From Saprospiraceae bacterium (GTDB lineage Bacteria; Bacteroidota; Bacteroidia; Chitinophagales; Saprospiraceae), in contig JAHDEL010000022.1 in assembly GCA_020628855.1 (NCBI GenBank), forward strand, positions 1 through 50,332: a stretch of DNA of 50,332 nucleotides, read 5' to 3'. This document shows positions 25,479-34,723 of this stretch, piece after piece. The notes under the pieces were generated by a model. It did no database searches and was not told the DNA's origin. It worked only from the letters and a program-made list of their open reading frames with translations. Within the stretch, counting starts at the first letter, position 1. Each line of letters begins with the position of its first letter. Both the position numbers and the translations under genes were made by a program.

Positions 25479-26772
25479 TTCTTAGTATTCGATATCCAAT
25501 CTGACATTCTAAACACCGTTTGGCATCACAATAGTTCTGCTTTAAATGTAAGAGTGCCTGACTATGAAGAGCATCTTGAGACAAAATGTTCAAAGTATTC
25601 CATTTTCTAATTACAGCATTGTCCTCTGATGGCAAAGACCTTAAAAGGTCTAATGCAGCTTCTTTTAGTCTATTCTCTTGCCTATGGATACCATATAAAA
25701 ATAAGAGAGGACTAACAAGATTAATAAGAATATTATACTGAAGTCGCTTACCTATCGACTTTGGCAGCGGCTTTGCTACAGTCCCAAATTTGTAATGTGT
25801 CGTCCAATATGAGGATTCTGGAAGTCTAACACTGAACAGAGTTGATAAAGTACGAGCATCATTGTCTTCAAGAATTTTCTGGAAAAGCCTCCCAGATGTG
25901 GCAATTATTTGAGCGAGTTGAGCAATCCGCAAAGTCGGAAAATTCAATGGTCTCAATCTCATAAACTTCCATTGACTGACTTGCATTTCTTTCAGACTAT
26001 GTTTCACTTTTAGCAGACAATATGACTGTCTCAACTTATGATAATATTGAGAATCACAAGTATGAGAGTCAGTAAGAAAGCCGGCAACTCCAAACAGCAA
26101 TGCTTCCATCTTGTGAAGATTATCTCTATACTTCAGTAAAATTTTAAGCTGGACACGTTCAGCCAAGAGCAAAAATGCTTCGCCATTGACATGCATGCCT
26201 AGACATTTAGCAAGAGCTAGATAACAGACCTGTTCCCAATCATATTGCCAATGTTGTACTAATGAAGCCAGCCATCCTGTTTTGGCTTGCATGCGTTCGA
26301 CAATGACGCTTTCTAACCAGAATTGCCAACGATGATCAGTCGCAGCTCCTTGAGTTGACTGGCAAGGAATCCAAGTCTTAGATTGCATCAAATTCTGATG
26401 CGATTGAACAATCGATCGTGCTATATAATCTTTGAGAATCAGTGTTGGTGGTATACTACCATTCAGCGTGGTAATTTCAGCATCGTGCTCCCATACAACA
26501 TGAAGAATTACAGAATTATATGCTGCATCAGTCTGATGATTATGCCTATTCCAATCACTAGAACGACGATGCATTTCTATATGTCCATGCCACTCTGTGT
26601 TTGCAATATTGATAATTCCTTCTAAAAAATCTGGTCCTGCATTTGTATTCAGATGACCTGCCTTAACTATACGAATAGGCTTCCCTTCTGTAGTAACAAA
26701 CTGAGTATTACAGAATTGCTTGGTCCTCCAGACAAAATGCAAGAACGCCTCACTCGGTATGTGCTCTTCCAT
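25468..26772 (-). CDS. DUF2851 family protein
   Basis: 434 residues. The N-terminal block (FVWRTKQFCN, GHLNTNAGPDFLEGIINI, WHGHIEMHRRSSDWNRH and YNSVILHVVWEHD) is the diagnostic core of DUF2851, a family confined largely to Bacteroidota. The conserved Asn/Asp/Glu/His residues in GPDF...WHGHIE suggest a nuclease-like metal centre, but the function is unverified. The C-terminus ends with a CDAKRCLECQIG cysteine cluster. It sits between folA (1-bp gap) and lpxK (11-bp overlap). Confidence 0.85.
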   Translation of the reverse strand: MEEHIPSEAFLHFVWRTKQFCNTQFVTTEGKPIRIVKAGHLNTNAGPDFLEGIINIANTEWHGHIEMHRRSSDWNRHNHQTDAAYNSVILHVVWEHDAEITTLNGSIPPTLILKDYIARSIVQSHQNLMQSKTWIPCQSTQGAATDHRWQFWLESVIVERMQAKTGWLASLVQHWQYDWEQVCYLALAKCLGMHVNGEAFLLLAERVQLKILLKYRDNLHKMEALLFGVAGFLTDSHTCDSQYYHKLRQSYCLLKVKHSLKEMQVSQWKFMRLRPLNFPTLRIAQLAQIIATSGRLFQKILEDNDARTLSTLFSVRLPESSYWTTHYKFGTVAKPLPKSIGKRLQYNILINLVSPLLFLYGIHRQENRLKEAALDLLRSLPSEDNAVIRKWNTLNILSQDALHSQALLHLKQNYCDAKRCLECQIGYRILRNAR

Positions 26773-26773
26773 A

Positions 26774-27277
26774 CTATCCGGATGTTCGTCTTACATAAGT
26801 TTTAAATGTATAGTTGTGAGCGTTTTTTTCGTCCTTAGTATGACGTTCTTCATTGACTAAGGTCCAATTTTCCATATTGATTTCTGGGAAGTAAATCTCG
26901 CCATTGTCAACTTCTAAATCTACTTCTGTAATCAATAATGTATCCCAGAGGTCTATGGTTTGTTCATATATCGTACCTCCGCCGATAATGCATAACTCTG
27001 TTTCCCCTTGTTCTTTGGCCCAAAGTATGCCTTCTGCTATTGAAGGTACTACAATACAGTTAGAAAGTATAAAGAATGGGTTACGAGTGATAATGATATT
27101 ATTTCTTTTAGGAAGAGGACGACCTATAGAATCAAAACATTTTCTACCCATCAAAATTGACTTCTGGATAGTGTTCTTTTTAAAATATTTGAGGTCAGCC
27201 GGAAGGTACCAAGGGATGTCATTATCCTTGCCAATACACCTATTCTTATCCATTGCTACTATGCACGTAATCTTCAT
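26774..27277 (-). CDS. folA: Dihydrofolate reductase
   Basis: 167 residues: CIVAMDKNRCIGKDNDIPWYLPADLKYFKK at the start (catalytic Asp in PADLKYF), the MGRKCFDSIGRPLPKR NADPH-binding block, and IIGGGTIYEQTIDLWDTLLITEVD. It reduces dihydrofolate to tetrahydrofolate. The length matches the family. The gene lies 8 bp after mrdA and 1 bp before the DUF2851 gene, an unusual position inside a cell-envelope cluster. Confidence 0.95.
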   Translation of the reverse strand: MKITCIVAMDKNRCIGKDNDIPWYLPADLKYFKKNTIQKSILMGRKCFDSIGRPLPKRNNIIITRNPFFILSNCIVVPSIAEGILWAKEQGETELCIIGGGTIYEQTIDLWDTLLITEVDLEVDNGEIYFPEINMENWTLVNEERHTKDEKNAHNYTFKTYVRRTSG

Positions 27278-27285
27278 TGCTAACC

Positions 27286-29121
27286 TTAATTTATGAAATT
27301 CATTTGCTTCACTCTTCTCTCTGTATTTTTCATATAGGGACTAATAGCACCTTTAAGATACTTCTCTAAAATTAATCCTGTCATAGGTGCGGCAACTGTG
27401 GCTCCAAACCCTGCATTCTCAACAAAAACAGCTACTGCAATCTGAGGGTCATCAATTGGAGCAAAAGCGAAGAAAACTGAGTGATCTTCTCCAAATGGAT
27501 TTTGTGCCGTTCCTGTCTTACCACACGCCACTATCCCTGGCACTTTCGCAAAACCTCCAGTTCCATATTCGATCGTGCGACGCATACCTTCTATTACGGG
27601 TTCAAAGTGTACTTTATCTATATCAACTGTATGCGTTTGATACGCTAATTGATTTGTAAGGCTTGTGCCTGGCTCTATGAGTGCTTTTAGTACATGTGGT
27701 GTTCTATAGAATCCCCTATTTGCTAGGATTGCCGCAAGATTGGCTATCTGCAAAGTTGTTAGCTCAAGCTCTCCTTGACCAATGCCAATAGACATGATAT
27801 AAGTAGACTTCCATGAAGAATACCGATCATTATACAGTTTATTATAGAATGCAGGCGTCGGAATAAAACCTTTACGCTCGCCTGGGAGATCAATTCCTAA
27901 AGGTCTTCCCAATCCAAAATCATTCAAATGATCGTTAAGTATAGTTAATCCGATCTCTGGATTATTCCACCCTTCTTTTTCTACTAAATCTCTGAGCATT
28001 TGGAAAAAATAGCTGTTACAAGATGTCTGTATTGCTGCCTTCATACTTAATGGAGAAGGGTGCTCATGACATCCGTATTTGAATGTCCGATACTGATAAT
28101 ATCCTGGACATCTTATAAAACGTTTACTCTCCCAAACACCTTCTTGCATAGCAATGAGAGATAATATTGGCTTGAATATAGAGCCTGGTGGATATTTAGC
28201 ATTTAATGACCTATCCAAAAACGGCTTATTCAGTGTATCATTCAAAAGACTCTGAAAAACTTCGCCTCTATCCGCATCAATATTAAGAGCATTGGGATCA
28301 TAACTTGGAGCTGAAACCATGGCTAAGATTTCTCCTGTCTTGGGCTCAAGCGCCACAATGGAGCCCTTCTTACCTACCATCAATTCTTCAAGGTAACTTT
28401 GCAACTCCAAGTCCAATGTTGTTACTAGGTCCTGACCTGCGACTGGTGCAACATCATTCTTCCCACCCTGATACTCTGAAATTTCCCTACCTACATTGTC
28501 CTTAAGGACAAATTCTTGACCTTTCACACCTCTTAGTAAAGAGTCAAATTGCAATTCTATACCAGTCTTCCCTAAATAATCACCAAGGTCAAACCCACCA
28601 TTGTCAATATCGTTTTGGTCTGCTTCTCCCATAAACCCCAATAGGTGTGATGCACTAGTATGGGGATAGGTCCGGATATTTCTAATAGTGGGTGCGAAGC
28701 CTCTAAAATCATGGAGGTGCTCCAAAAATCTTCCCATTTTCTGGGGTGAAACTTTAGATAAAAAAGTAAAAGGAACAGACTTACTATAGCGCTTATCCCT
28801 CCAGTTCTTTTGAAGCTGCTTTCTTACAAAGGTCTGATCAATCTCTAAGAGTTGGCAAAGCTTTGCTGTATCGAATTGTTCGGGCAGAGCATTATAGGTG
28901 ACATCAAGATTATAGATTGGGTTATTTTGTACTAATAGTTTACCATTCCTATCATAGATAAGCCCTCGTGTTGGATAGATTTTCTTTTTTACAACTGTAG
29001 TTCTATTGGCTTGAGTCTGATAACTCTTATCTATTACCTGTAACTGTGCAGCCTTAATTATCAAGGCCGAAAAGGCTAAGACAAAGAGAATGAGGATGGA
29101 CTGTTGCTTCGTGTTAAACAT
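27286..29121 (-). CDS. mrdA: Penicillin-binding protein 2 (elongation-specific transpeptidase)
   Basis: 611 residues. One N-terminal TM helix (ILILFVLAFSALIIKAAQLQV), the PBP dimer domain (YPTRGLIYDRNGKLL) and the transpeptidase domain with Ser314-x-x-Lys317 (PGSIFKP), Ser-Cys-Asn (367-369) and KTG (535-537). It crosslinks peptidoglycan in the rod elongation complex and is encoded 3 bp after mreD, as in many Bacteroidota. The SIFK form of SxxK keeps both catalytic residues. It works with RodA, which is not in this window. Confidence 0.95.
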   Translation of the reverse strand: MFNTKQQSILILFVLAFSALIIKAAQLQVIDKSYQTQANRTTVVKKKIYPTRGLIYDRNGKLLVQNNPIYNLDVTYNALPEQFDTAKLCQLLEIDQTFVRKQLQKNWRDKRYSKSVPFTFLSKVSPQKMGRFLEHLHDFRGFAPTIRNIRTYPHTSASHLLGFMGEADQNDIDNGGFDLGDYLGKTGIELQFDSLLRGVKGQEFVLKDNVGREISEYQGGKNDVAPVAGQDLVTTLDLELQSYLEELMVGKKGSIVALEPKTGEILAMVSAPSYDPNALNIDADRGEVFQSLLNDTLNKPFLDRSLNAKYPPGSIFKPILSLIAMQEGVWESKRFIRCPGYYQYRTFKYGCHEHPSPLSMKAAIQTSCNSYFFQMLRDLVEKEGWNNPEIGLTILNDHLNDFGLGRPLGIDLPGERKGFIPTPAFYNKLYNDRYSSWKSTYIMSIGIGQGELELTTLQIANLAAILANRGFYRTPHVLKALIEPGTSLTNQLAYQTHTVDIDKVHFEPVIEGMRRTIEYGTGGFAKVPGIVACGKTGTAQNPFGEDHSVFFAFAPIDDPQIAVAVFVENAGFGATVAAPMTGLILEKYLKGAISPYMKNTERRVKQMNFIN

Positions 29122-29124
29122 GGT

Positions 29125-29640
29125 CTACTTAGGGTTATAAATGAAGAAGACCAAAAGAACAATCAAGGTAGAAACCAAGAGACTGAATATTGTACGAAGT
29201 AGAATTTCTGAAATATAAATAAAAGAAAATGCTTCAACACAAAAAAAGAAAAAATGGTGGAGCAATAAGAGTGAAAAGACTTGTAGGAAAATATTGGCAA
29301 AACCTTCATTCCTTATTGAAGGAACCTGACCTGGCAAATAACCTTCTCTTGGCGCAAATAGAGCAATAACCGGATGTCTTACAAATGCTAAAAATACTGT
29401 AGCACTAGCATGAATACCTATGGTCCCACAAAAGATATCAATTATAATACCTACCAAGAAAGCATAGAATAAAGTATAGTAACGATTGAAGAAATACGGG
29501 AGCGAAAGAATCAAATAAGGATACAACATCAATTGGATGTAATTGAACTGACCAAAGCTCAGGTCAACCCTATTCAATACCAGTATTTGTAGACTAATAG
29601 CCACAAATGAAAAGAGTAATATGCGCGTCCAATTATTCAT
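29125..29640 (-). CDS. mreD: Rod shape-determining protein MreD
   Basis: 171 residues and five or six predicted membrane helices with few charged residues. Sequence similarity to MreD is weak, as usual, but the position between mreC (8-bp overlap) and mrdA (3-bp gap), the size and the topology make the assignment secure. It contains LMLYPYLILSLPYF and GIIIDIFCGTIGIHASATVFLAF, the region that typifies MreD. It couples MreC to the elongation complex in the inner membrane. Confidence 0.88.
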   Translation of the reverse strand: MNNWTRILLFSFVAISLQILVLNRVDLSFGQFNYIQLMLYPYLILSLPYFFNRYYTLFYAFLVGIIIDIFCGTIGIHASATVFLAFVRHPVIALFAPREGYLPGQVPSIRNEGFANIFLQVFSLLLLHHFFFFCVEAFSFIYISEILLRTIFSLLVSTLIVLLVFFIYNPK

Positions 29641-30466
29641 CGTTCAGTCCGCTGGCATTGATGGTTCTTAATTCTTCCACATTATCTTGATCTATGACAT
29701 AGACATAGTCTAGTAGTGTAACATCTTGCTTCGTCTTGACAGATAAAGAAAAATTACTACTACCCTCTTCGACCTCAATGCCATCTACCACTCCTATAAA
29801 AAGTTCTTTAGGAAAGAGTGTAGAATATCCGCTAGTCAAAATGGTATCTCCTATGACTACTTCCGCATATTTTGGAATGGCTTCAAGTGTGAATGTCGTA
29901 TAATCACTCCCGGTCCATTTCAAGTTACCAAAGTATCCCTTGTCTTTCACTTTTGCACTAATTTTTGACTCTGAGTTATTGATCAACAACACTTTGGAAT
30001 AGTGCTTTGATGTTTTTATCACTGTCCCCACTATTCCATCAAAGCATAGCACGCCTTGATCTTCTTGTATACCTTGGTCCCAGCCCTTTGCAATTGTGAA
30101 AAAATTGTTTCTTAAGCCAAGAGTTTTCGAAGCAATTGGTGCCTGAATCAACCTATATGGAACACTATCTTTAGTTTGATATTTTTGATAGGAATTGTCT
30201 TTGGAATAGACCTTGTAGTTAACAATTTGCTCAAGAAGCTCTGCATTGACCAATGCTAAGCTGTCATTAATTTCAGAAAGCCTAAAGTAATTCCTGACAT
30301 CCTGAGATTCGTTGTTGATTCTTGAGGATGCTAAATGGACTGAGTTAATCCAAATTTCACCTTGACTTTGGTTATAATTTACAATCAAATTGAAGCAAAT
30401 AGCTTGCAATACAAGGAATAGTCCTAGATAGCCATACTTGATGAGAAATTGGATGAGGTTCTGCAT
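29633..30466 (-). CDS. mreC: Rod shape-determining protein MreC
   Basis: 277 residues: one N-terminal TM helix (YLGLFLVLQAICFNLIV), a periplasmic coiled coil with a run of Leu/Asn (LSEINDSLALVNAELLEQ), and a beta-barrel core (NNFFTIAKGWDQGIQEDQGVLCFDGIVGTVIKTSKHYSKVLLINN) that is the MreC signature. It scaffolds PBP2 and MreB across the inner membrane. It lies 14 bp after mreB and overlaps mreD by 8 bp. Confidence 0.93.
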   Translation of the reverse strand: MQNLIQFLIKYGYLGLFLVLQAICFNLIVNYNQSQGEIWINSVHLASSRINNESQDVRNYFRLSEINDSLALVNAELLEQIVNYKVYSKDNSYQKYQTKDSVPYRLIQAPIASKTLGLRNNFFTIAKGWDQGIQEDQGVLCFDGIVGTVIKTSKHYSKVLLINNSESKISAKVKDKGYFGNLKWTGSDYTTFTLEAIPKYAEVVIGDTILTSGYSTLFPKELFIGVVDGIEVEEGSSNFSLSVKTKQDVTLLDYVYVIDQDNVEELRTINASGLNDE

Positions 30467-30480
30467 AGCAAAACCCTAAA

Positions 30481-31512
30481 TTAAAGACTTTGTCTATCTA
30501 TCAGAAAGGAATATTCGTCAGAATTCTGCAATGCTAGTCCAGTACCTCTAACTACTGCTCTCAACGGATCATCAGCAATATGAACATCAAGTCTAGTTCG
30601 AAGACTTAATCTCTTATCCAATCCTCGCAATAATGCTCCTCCTCCAGTCAAAAATATTCCTCTTCGATAAATATCCGAAGCTAATTCTGGCGGTGTGTCT
30701 TCTAATGCCTTGAGCACTGCCTCTTCTATTTTTGAAATCGATTTGTCTAGTGACTCTGAAATTTCTTCATGGTTGGTAACCACCTGCTTCGGAATACCTG
30801 TCAGTAGATCTCTCCCATTTACTGGATAGGGCTCCGGTGGATTTTCCAACTCAGGCAATGCGGATCCGACACGTATCTTTATTTTTTCAGCAGTACGCTC
30901 TCCTATCAGAAGATTGTGCTTACGCTTCATGAAGTCGATAATATCATTGGTGAATTCGTCTCCAGCAACTCTGATTGATTGATCAGTCACAATTCCTGAC
31001 AGTGCAATGACTGCGATCTCAGTAGTTCCACCTCCTATATCTACAACCATGTTGCCTTCTGGTGCTTGTACATCAAGTCCGATTCCAAGCGCTGCGGCCA
31101 TTGGCTCATGAATGAGGTAAGTCTCTTTGCTGTCTACATGATCAGCTGAATCAAAGACAGCTCTTTTCTCCACCTCAGTAATTCCAGAAGGGATACAGAT
31201 TACCATTTTGAGGTGAGAAAATAATTTTCGCTTTTCTTCGATGAGCTCCATCAATCCTTGAATGAGATTCTCTGCAGCTTGGAAGTCTGCTATCACACCA
31301 TCTTTGAGCGGTCTGATGGTTTTGATATTCTCATGGGTCTTACCATGCATGAGCATTGCTTTTTTACCAACCGCAATAACCTGATTCGTCGTCCTATTTA
31401 TAGCCACAATAGATGGCTCATCCACAACCACTTCGCCCTCTCTAATAATCAAGGTATTGGCAGTGCCAAGATCAATAGCTAACTCTTGCTTAAAAAAATT
31501 GAATAATCCCAT
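30481..31512 (-). CDS. mreB: Actin-like rod shape-determining protein MreB
   Basis: 343 residues, full length. LAIDLGTANTLIIREG and VVDIGGGTTEIAVIALSGIV are the phosphate-1 and phosphate-2 loops of the actin fold, and FLTGGGALLRGLDKRL is the adenosine motif. An N-terminal amphipathic helix (MGLFNFFKQE) anchors it to the membrane. It organises lateral wall synthesis, implying rod-shaped or filamentous cells. It is the first gene of the mre-lpxK-wzz cluster, with the M16 homologue 68 bp upstream on the same strand. Confidence 0.97.
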   Translation of the reverse strand: MGLFNFFKQELAIDLGTANTLIIREGEVVVDEPSIVAINRTTNQVIAVGKKAMLMHGKTHENIKTIRPLKDGVIADFQAAENLIQGLMELIEEKRKLFSHLKMVICIPSGITEVEKRAVFDSADHVDSKETYLIHEPMAAALGIGLDVQAPEGNMVVDIGGGTTEIAVIALSGIVTDQSIRVAGDEFTNDIIDFMKRKHNLLIGERTAEKIKIRVGSALPELENPPEPYPVNGRDLLTGIPKQVVTNHEEISESLDKSISKIEEAVLKALEDTPPELASDIYRRGIFLTGGGALLRGLDKRLSLRTRLDVHIADDPLRAVVRGTGLALQNSDEYSFLIDRQSL

Positions 31513-31580
31513 GAATCTCTTCCTATTCTAATACTAATTACAAAAACTATTCCGTCATCTTTCTTCTCTCAGATATTGCA

Positions 31581-32861
31581 CTAATTTCTTCCACCGACAG
31601 TCAGTATCAGACAATCATCAAAGAGTAAATATGTTCTACATATTTCGCGGATTTGTTCAGAGGAGATAGCATTAATAACTTCAACCTGCTTATAAAATTC
31701 TCTTTGATCACTATTATTTTGCAAAAATTTTCGATACATACCTGCTGCAGTGAATACACCATCGGTTCCCATAAGGATTTGACCCTTCAGATATTGCTTT
31801 AGTCTAGCTAATTCTTCGTCAGAAACTAACTCATCTCTCAACCTATTCATCTCATGCTGGATCTCTTCAAGACAGAGCGCATAAGTTTCTTTATTCACCT
31901 CCGCCCCAATACTAAAATACCCGCCATGTTCCATACAGTCTACTGAAGAATCTATATGGTAACAATAGCCTTTGTCTTCTCTGATATTTGTCATCAATCT
32001 TGATCCAAAGTATCCTCCAATTAGCACGTTGACAAATCTCACCTTACTATAATCTGGATGGTCTCTTCCAAAAAGCAATTTGCCGAGTCTGATTGACACT
32101 TGATTTGGCTGTTTTCCAGGGAGTTGTATTTGATTTTCTGTGTTTACACTTTGCGTAAATTCAACATCCAAACGCTGTTGTGTCTCCACCGAATACTTGC
32201 CAAGTTCTGAACAAATGAGATCTAGATGGGAATCTTCAACATCACCAGAAAGAATAACATGACAACCTTGAGTAACAACACTTGCACGTAGAAATTCGTA
32301 CATATCACTTACTGTCAAAGCAGGATAATCTTCTGGCAAGGTATTATAACCATAGCGATGGGTCTCTCCAAAAAGCTGAGCTGTAAACTCCCTATAGGCA
32401 ACTACGTTATTCTTCTCTAACTCATTGCCAAGTCTTTGATGAAAAATTTGTTGTCTTTTGGTAAACTCTTCTTGAGAGATTTGGACTTCAAAAAGAGACT
32501 TCGCAAATACTGGAATCAAGGCTTGAATATCCTTAGTCAGAAAAGACAGTGATGATCGCATCGACTCCATTCCAGAGCGATGACCTATACTTGTTCCATA
32601 ATAGTCAAAGTGCTCTGCAAGTTGGTAAGAGTTCATTCCTTGGTAGCCATCTGCTAAACACTTGACTGCACTTCTAGATTGACCTTTCTTCGATTCTGTG
32701 ACCCTCCCAGCTTGCCAAAGAAGATCAAGACGGATGATGCCTGACTGAGCTCCTTTCAAGATATGTACTTCCATGCCATTTGACAGACTTCGACGCTGCA
32801 CTTCTGGGAACTGAAGATCATAGTCTGTAACAATTGCTGGTTTAAGGCTGTGTATACTCAT
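31581..32861 (-). CDS. M16-family peptidase homologue lacking the catalytic HxxEH (probably non-catalytic)
   Basis: 426 residues with the two M16 half-domains. The segment that should carry HxxEH reads KKGQSRSAVKCLADGY, with neither the His pair nor Glu. The C-terminal half keeps GGYFGSRLMTNIREDKGYCYHID, the conserved substrate-binding R/Y motif of non-catalytic M16 subunits. Such proteins normally pair with a catalytic M16 partner encoded alongside; here the flanking genes are dnaN and mreB, so any partner is elsewhere. Cytoplasmic: no signal peptide. Confidence 0.85.
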   Translation of the reverse strand: MSIHSLKPAIVTDYDLQFPEVQRRSLSNGMEVHILKGAQSGIIRLDLLWQAGRVTESKKGQSRSAVKCLADGYQGMNSYQLAEHFDYYGTSIGHRSGMESMRSSLSFLTKDIQALIPVFAKSLFEVQISQEEFTKRQQIFHQRLGNELEKNNVVAYREFTAQLFGETHRYGYNTLPEDYPALTVSDMYEFLRASVVTQGCHVILSGDVEDSHLDLICSELGKYSVETQQRLDVEFTQSVNTENQIQLPGKQPNQVSIRLGKLLFGRDHPDYSKVRFVNVLIGGYFGSRLMTNIREDKGYCYHIDSSVDCMEHGGYFSIGAEVNKETYALCLEEIQHEMNRLRDELVSDEELARLKQYLKGQILMGTDGVFTAAGMYRKFLQNNSDQREFYKQVEVINAISSEQIREICRTYLLFDDCLILTVGGRN

Positions 32862-32878
32862 CGAGTCAAATTAGTCGC

Positions 32879-32886
32879 CAAAAATA
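32879..32886 (-). promoter_or_regulatory. -7 promoter box of the M16 homologue gene
   Basis: The minus strand reads TATTTTTG, a perfect TAnnTTTG, 17 nt before the ATG at 32861. It lies in the 93-bp divergent space shared with dnaN. No -33 box is evident. Confidence 0.45.
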
Positions 32887-32954
32887 CTGCAAGCAATTCA
32901 ATGTTTTTCTCCCTACTTCATCTATTTTAGAGGTTCAATTCAAAACAGGTTTTC

Positions 32955-34070
32955 ATGAAATTTGATATTTCGTCTTCAGAGTTGTTATCGGGCTTGGTCA
33001 TTTGTAGTGGTTCCTTAAGTTCTAATCCTGTTTTACCAATTTTGGAAGATTATCTTTTTACGCTAGAAGATAATGTATTGACCATTGCTGCGACGAATTT
33101 AGAGACTACCATCATCACAAAGGTAGATGTGATGGCTGATGGGAATATGACTGTTTGTGTCCCGGCAAAGATTCTCTTGGATACTTTAAAAGCATTGCCT
33201 AATCAGCCTATTTCATTCAATATCGATGAAGAGAACCTAGATATTAAGATTACTTCATCTTACGGGGAGTATAAATTAACTGGTAATGATCCCGCTGATT
33301 TTCCAGAAATACCTACCGAAGACGAGGTTTCAACATTTACTTCAAAAAGTAGCGCTATCGTTCAAGCAATTAACAATACAAGTTTTGCTGTGAGTAATGA
33401 TGAATTGAGATTAGCGATGACTGGTGTGCTCATGCAGTTAGATTATAATAAAATCATCTTCGTGGCTACCGATGCACAAAAGCTTGTTAAGCACTCTGTC
33501 GCAGGTATAAATTCTGAATTTTCTGATGCATTTATAGTACCCAAAAAATCTATACTTCAAGTAAAGAATGTGATGTCTTCTGATGATGATGTCACTATCT
33601 CATATAATAATAAGAATGTCTTCTTTACATTCGGAGAGACGAAGGTTATAGCAAGGCTTATAGATGCAAAGTATCCAGACTATAATGCTGTTATACCTGC
33701 AAGTAGTCCAAACGTCTTGACCATCTCAAGAAGTGATTTTCAGAATAGTCTTAGACGTATTGCCATTTACGCAAATAAAACGACTAATCAAGTTGTATTA
33801 AATATCGCTGAAAGTAGCCTGACTATTTCAGCTCAGGATTTAGATTTTGCCAATGAAGCTACTGAACAGCTAAGTTGTAAGTATAATGGCGAACCAATCA
33901 CAATTAGCTTCAGTGCTAAGTTCCTCATCGAAATGCTAGGCATTCTCCAATCAGATGAAGTGGAGCTTCAGCTAGATGGACCAAGTCGCGCGGGTATTCT
34001 TGTGCCAAGTGAACAAGAAGAAGGTCAAGACCTACTTATGTTAGTTATGCCAGTAATGGTTGCTTACTAA
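32955..34070 (+). CDS. dnaN: DNA polymerase III beta clamp
   Basis: 371 residues, canonical length for three clamp domains. Conserved features include MKFDISSSELLSGL, ILEDYLFTLEDNVLTIAATNLET, KYPDYNAVIP and the C-terminal LVMPVMV region that ends the sliding clamp. It tethers DNA polymerase to the template. It is divergent from the M16 homologue and 17 bp upstream of nadD. dnaA is not in the window, so dnaN is uncoupled from the classic dnaA-dnaN origin locus. Confidence 0.96.
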   Translation: MKFDISSSELLSGLVICSGSLSSNPVLPILEDYLFTLEDNVLTIAATNLETTIITKVDVMADGNMTVCVPAKILLDTLKALPNQPISFNIDEENLDIKITSSYGEYKLTGNDPADFPEIPTEDEVSTFTSKSSAIVQAINNTSFAVSNDELRLAMTGVLMQLDYNKIIFVATDAQKLVKHSVAGINSEFSDAFIVPKKSILQVKNVMSSDDDVTISYNNKNVFFTFGETKVIARLIDAKYPDYNAVIPASSPNVLTISRSDFQNSLRRIAIYANKTTNQVVLNIAESSLTISAQDLDFANEATEQLSCKYNGEPITISFSAKFLIEMLGILQSDEVELQLDGPSRAGILVPSEQEEGQDLLMLVMPVMVAY

Positions 34071-34087
34071 TATCACACAACCTAACT

Positions 34088-34666
34088 ATGAAAAAGACAG
34101 GTCTTTTTTTCGGTTCATTTAATCCTGTCCATGTTGGTCATCTTGTGATTGCTAATTATTTGCTCAACGAATCTGATCTTGAAGAGCTTTGGATGGTGGT
34201 AACACCACACAATCCACACAAAAAAAAATCATCTCTAGCTAACGACTATGACAGATATCACATGCTTCAACAAGCAATAGGTGATAATCCTCGTCTCAAG
34301 GCAAGTGATATCGAATTCAATCTACCGCAACCCTCTTATACCATTGACACTCTCACATTCCTTGCGGAAAAATTTGACAATAGGGAGTTTAATCTCATTA
34401 TGGGTGGTGATAACCTTGCATCCTTGCATAAGTGGAAAAACTACGAAACTATACTCAAATATCACCATATCTATGTTTTTAGCAGGCCTGGATATGAGTT
34501 AGGTGAATTAGCAAATCATAGCTCTGTCACAGTACTAGAAGACACGCCACTACTCCATATTTCTGCAAGCTATATTCGAGCTCAGATCAAAGCTGGAAAA
34601 AGCGTGAGATACCTTGTACCAGACAAAGTCTACGAAACCATCAAAGACAGTAGGCTCTATTTGTAA
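34088..34666 (+). CDS. nadD: Nicotinate-nucleotide adenylyltransferase
   Basis: 192 residues. GLFFGSFNPVHVGHLVIANYL carries the T/H-x-G-H nucleotidyltransferase motif (HVGH), with TPHNPHKKK and the C-terminal ISASYIRAQIKAGKSVRYLVPDKVYETI (a variant of ISSTxIR). It forms nicotinate adenine dinucleotide in NAD synthesis. It is probably co-transcribed with dnaN. Confidence 0.93.
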   Translation: MKKTGLFFGSFNPVHVGHLVIANYLLNESDLEELWMVVTPHNPHKKKSSLANDYDRYHMLQQAIGDNPRLKASDIEFNLPQPSYTIDTLTFLAEKFDNREFNLIMGGDNLASLHKWKNYETILKYHHIYVFSRPGYELGELANHSSVTVLEDTPLLHISASYIRAQIKAGKSVRYLVPDKVYETIKDSRLYL

Positions 34667-34723
34667 TTAAATAGTAGAGATTGCCGTTAATTCCAAGTAG
34701 TTCAGTCAATCCAAACCTGCAAT

